Assembly (NCBI GenBank): GCA_910579615.1
Contig: CAJTUA010000008.1
Coordinates: 101,997-165,996 of the forward strand
DNA length: 64,000 nt
Direction: 5' to 3'
From: an uncultured Lachnospiraceae bacterium
Lineage (GTDB): Bacteria > Bacillota > Clostridia > Lachnospirales > Lachnospiraceae
This document shows positions 61,335-64,000 of this stretch, piece by piece. The first letter of the stretch is position 1; every line of letters begins with the position of its first letter. The notes below the pieces were generated by a model that was given only the letters and a program-made list of their open reading frames with translations, was not told the origin of the DNA and made no database searches. The position numbers and the translations under genes are program-made.

Positions 61335-63578
61335 ATGGAAAATAAATACACGGTTTTAAAGAATTATTTTGGATACGCAAGCTTCCGCGAGGGACAGGAG
61401 CTTTTGATTGATTCGATTTTAGCGGGGCGGGATGTGCTTGGGATTATGCCGACCGGGGCGGGGAAATCCATCTGCTACCAGGTTCCGGCGATGCTGCTTG
61501 GCGGGATTACGATTGTGGTCTCACCGCTCATTTCCCTGATGACAGACCAGGTGCAGGCGCTGAACCAGGCGGGTATCCATGCCGCCTATATTAACAGTTC
61601 CCTGACGGAAGGGCAGATTTCAAAAGCCCTGTATTTTGCCGCGCAGGGGCGGTATAAAATTATTTATGTTGCGCCGGAACGTCTGGAAACATATGAATTT
61701 ATGCAGTTTGCGCAGCAGGCGGATTTGTCGATGCTGACCGTGGATGAGGCGCACTGTATTTCGCAGTGGGGGCAGGATTTCCGTCCGAGTTATCTTAAAA
61801 TTGTACAGTTTGTGAAGCATCTTTCGAAACGCCCGGTTATCAGCGCATTTACCGCGACGGCAACCGAGCGGGTCAAGGATGATATCGCCTGCGTTTTGGG
61901 GCTGGTAAAGCCGCAGATACTAATCACCGGGTTTGACCGCAAAAATCTGTATTTTGCGGTGGAAACTCTGGGGCGGCAGAGGGAAAAGGATGCCTATGTG
62001 CTCGACTACATAAAAAATCATCCCGATGAGAGCGGCGTGGTTTATTGTGCCACGCGCAAAAAGGTGGAGGAGGTATGCGGGCTTTTATTGGAGGCGGGCG
62101 TGCCTGCCGCAAAATACCATGCGGGGCTTGGAAATGAAGAACGCCGCCAGAGCCAGGAAGATTTCACCTACGACAAAACGGCGGTGATGGTGGCGACCAA
62201 CGCGTTTGGGATGGGGATTGACAAATCCAATATCCGCTATGTTATCCATTACAATATGCCGCAGAGCATGGAGAATTATTATCAGGAAGCGGGGCGCGCC
62301 GGGCGTGACGGCGGGGCGGCAGAATGTATCCTGCTCTACTCCGCGCAGGATATGATGATTAACCGCTTTTTGCTGGAGGAGGGAGCGGAGGAAGTGCGCG
62401 AACAGGATGAGATGCGCCTGCGGCGGATGCAGGGCTATTGCACGACAAAGAATTGCCTGCGCGAATATATTTTAAGCTATTTTGGGGAATATGGCACCAA
62501 AGCTTGCGGGAACTGTTCGAATTGCCAGGGGGAATTTGAGGAAGTGGATGTGACTGCGGAGGCAAAAAAAATAATTTATTGTATCCGGGAGATGGGGCAG
62601 CGGTATGGGATGAATGTGGTCGTGGGAACGCTTTTGGGGGCGGGCACGGCGAAGCTGCGCGAATACAATGTTGCGCGCTATTCCATGTACGGGAATTTAA
62701 AGGGATGGCCGGAGGCGGATGTGAAGGAAATCATGGGCTTGTTGTTGGAGGAGGGTTTTCTGGTACAGACAAAGGATAAATACGCCCTGTTAAAGCTGAC
62801 AGAACAGGCGGCGGAATGGATGGAGGGCGGGAAAAATATTATTTTAAAGCGTGCGAAAAAAACGCCTGGGGACAGGGTGGAGAATCCGGACCGTATTTCC
62901 GGTGGGCGAAAGTCGGATATTTTAAATTCCAAAGGTCTGGAATTGTTTGAGCTTTTGCGGCAGCTGCGCATGGAAATCGCGAGGGAGGAAAATGTGCCGC
63001 CATATGTGGTTTTTGCGGACAAAACCCTTATGGAAATGTGCATAAAGCTTCCGTTGGACGAGGCGGGGCTGCGGCAGGTTTCCGGGGTCGGGGAGAGCCG
63101 TTGTAAGCGCTATGGGCAGCAATTTCTGGACAAGATACAGGATTTTACGGGCGGGAGAAGCATAAAACTGTATTTTGGGGAGATGGCGGAGGCTGCGGCA
63201 GGGATGCAAAGGACGGGAACAAAGGAGAAGCGGGTGCCGAAGGAGGAATTTTTCCTGACGGCGCAACAGTATGGGGAGTTTTGCTGTCAGCAAGGATGTT
63301 TGCTGACAGAACTGGCGGTGGCATTAAGCGAACTGCGTGATGAGGAGCGGGTGAAGAAGCTTACCGGGGCGCAAATCCAGCGTTTTTTGGAGGCGCAGGG
63401 CTACATGGAGGAAAAACGTGTGGACGGCAGATGGAAAAAAATCGTTTTTGCGAAGGGGCAGGAGGCAGGATTATACTGCGCGCCGCGGATGAGCAGGAGC
63501 GGAACGGAGTATGAGGATGTTTACTGCGACGAGAGGGCGCAGAAGATGATTGCAAAGCATTTTTGCAGGGATGTATAA
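61335..63578 (+). CDS. recQ: ATP-dependent DNA helicase RecQ
   Basis: A 747-aa superfamily 2 helicase. Motif I is MPTGAGKSICYQ, motif II DEAHCISQWGQDFRP, motif III SAFTATAT, and motif VI YYQEAGRAGRDG. The RecQ-Ct zinc site has Cys in CLREYI and CGNCSNC. A winged-helix domain (~410-500) and an HRDC domain (~530-600) follow, then an extra ~100-residue tail of the kind often seen in Firmicutes. It unwinds recombination intermediates and stalled forks. The start is at 61335 (MENKYTVLKNYF). Confidence 0.94.
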   Translation: MENKYTVLKNYFGYASFREGQELLIDSILAGRDVLGIMPTGAGKSICYQVPAMLLGGITIVVSPLISLMTDQVQALNQAGIHAAYINSSLTEGQISKALYFAAQGRYKIIYVAPERLETYEFMQFAQQADLSMLTVDEAHCISQWGQDFRPSYLKIVQFVKHLSKRPVISAFTATATERVKDDIACVLGLVKPQILITGFDRKNLYFAVETLGRQREKDAYVLDYIKNHPDESGVVYCATRKKVEEVCGLLLEAGVPAAKYHAGLGNEERRQSQEDFTYDKTAVMVATNAFGMGIDKSNIRYVIHYNMPQSMENYYQEAGRAGRDGGAAECILLYSAQDMMINRFLLEEGAEEVREQDEMRLRRMQGYCTTKNCLREYILSYFGEYGTKACGNCSNCQGEFEEVDVTAEAKKIIYCIREMGQRYGMNVVVGTLLGAGTAKLREYNVARYSMYGNLKGWPEADVKEIMGLLLEEGFLVQTKDKYALLKLTEQAAEWMEGGKNIILKRAKKTPGDRVENPDRISGGRKSDILNSKGLELFELLRQLRMEIAREENVPPYVVFADKTLMEMCIKLPLDEAGLRQVSGVGESRCKRYGQQFLDKIQDFTGGRSIKLYFGEMAEAAAGMQRTGTKEKRVPKEEFFLTAQQYGEFCCQQGCLLTELAVALSELRDEERVKKLTGAQIQRFLEAQGYMEEKRVDGRWKKIVFAKGQEAGLYCAPRMSRSGTEYEDVYCDERAQKMIAKHFCRDV

Positions 63579-63700
63579 GGAGAATTATATTTTACTTTTT
63601 TGGGAAGCAAAGTGCATTTTGCGCGGATGTGCTTTATTCCCGGCGCTATATCCGCCAAAACTTCCTTTGTGTTACCGTTGGATTTGTTTAAAGTGCACTA

Positions 63701-63729
63701 TTGTAAAATGCCAGGGTATTTGGTATGAT
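63701..63729 (+). promoter_or_regulatory. Promoter reading into the 109-base tandem array
   Basis: TTGTAA (63701-63706), a 17-base spacer and TATGAT (63724-63729). The expected start, 6-8 bases downstream, is 63735-63737, which is the first base of the repeat array. The region between recQ and here (63579-63700) holds no gene. Confidence 0.6.
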
Positions 63730-63736
63730 GGTAACA

Positions 63737-64000
63737 CAGTATGTGCCCGGACAGCGCCCGGCAGAGGAATTTTTAGGAGCGAAGCGGAGAAAAATTACAC
63801 TGCCATATGTTGGGCGCGGGGAGGGAACATACGGAACTCTAAAAACAGTATGTGCCCGGACAGCGCCCGGCAGAGGAATTTTTAGGAGCGAAGCGGAGAA
63901 AAATTACACTGCCATATGTTGGGCGCGGGGAGGGAACATACGGAACTCTAAAAACAGTATGTGCCCGGACAGCGCCCGGCAGAGGAATTTTTAGGAGCGG
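63737..64000 (+). repeat. Tandem 109-base repeats, each a nested hairpin; probable structured RNA
   Basis: Units start at 63737, 63846 and 63955. The first two are identical over 109 bases and the third is cut by the window edge after 46. Within each unit four exact complementary segments nest in order: GTATGT/ACATAC, GCGCCC/GGGCGC, GGCAG/CTGCC and AATTTTT/AAAAATT, closing on a loop that contains the very stable mini-hairpin GCGAAGC. Because 109 is not a multiple of three, the frame changes in each unit, so it is not a protein repeat. There are no variable spacers, so it is not CRISPR. With the promoter upstream it looks like a transcribed array of RNA hairpins. Confidence 0.75.

Noticed and set aside
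63550..63994. Open frames across the terminal repeats that appear to encode a repetitive protein
   Set aside because: The 109-base period shifts frame every unit, no ribosome site precedes them, and base pairing within units explains the sequence better.
63737..64000. CRISPR array
   Set aside because: Units are identical and contiguous over 109 bases with no variable spacers and no cas genes nearby.

Overview
The window looks like chromosomal DNA from a Gram-positive anaerobe of the class Clostridia, most likely a pectin-using gut Lachnospiraceae. The evidence is strong AGGAGG ribosome-binding sites, lipoproteins with classical lipoboxes, CUT1 ABC transporters served by MsmX-type ATPases, LytTR/GHKL regulation, and a complete altronate-type galacturonate branch. 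This is inference from gene content; no rRNA or tRNA gene was seen to fix the species.

Layout. 1-3.9 kb: tldD (cut by the window edge), tldE, and a soluble chemoreceptor with a CZB zinc domain. 4.4-8.7 kb: two overlapping XRE/helical-repeat regulators that resemble peptide-sensing RRNPP proteins. A small secreted-peptide gene lies tail-to-tail with them (6516-6701, minus). Divergent from it is an operon for a secreted caspase-fold (clan CD) protein and a lipoprotein. 8.7-15.1 kb: a birth-and-death cluster of two lipoprotein families, with intact, frameshifted, deleted and truncated copies. 15.1-24 kb: an ABC-2 drug/bacteriocin-type transporter, a TetR-flavodoxin pair next to a 49-bp palindrome, a LytTR/GHKL two-component pair and a pair of ABC exporters. 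24-31.4 kb: an Rpn-type nuclease, an ABC-F ATPase behind a likely transcription attenuator, a MATE pump, a LysR regulator, a broken AAA ATPase, and an ECF sigma/anti-sigma pair whose sigma factor seems to have an internal deletion.

31.4-59.2 kb is a large pectin/oligogalacturonide locus. A pectinesterase diverges from a long plus-strand run. That run holds an ECF-S-like membrane protein, two LplB/YtcP-like permeases, a 738-aa binding lipoprotein, four small four-helix membrane proteins around an MsmX-like ATPase, GH28, GH105, a GH4 alpha-galacturonidase-like enzyme, an AEC transporter, a KDPG aldolase fused to a VOC domain, a TIM-barrel isomerase/epimerase, a second MsmX-like ATPase, and UxaB, UxaA and UxaC. 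The pectin enzymes have no signal peptides, so methylated oligogalacturonides appear to be imported first and then cut inside the cell to galacturonate, tagaturonate, altronate, KDG(P), pyruvate and glyceraldehyde-3-phosphate. KDG kinase, KduI and KduD are not in the window. Small immunity-like and unknown genes (51.5-52.7 and 54.5-57.7 kb) interrupt the uxa genes.

59.4-64 kb: broken AAA-ATPase-like genes, a P-loop kinase, a small coiled protein and recQ. The window ends in an exact 109-bp tandem repeat. Each unit folds as one nested hairpin, and a sigma-A-like promoter would start transcription at the first base of the array.

The best candidates for something undescribed are the terminal structured repeat RNA, the peptide/regulator/caspase-like module, and the accessory membrane proteins of the pectin transporter.
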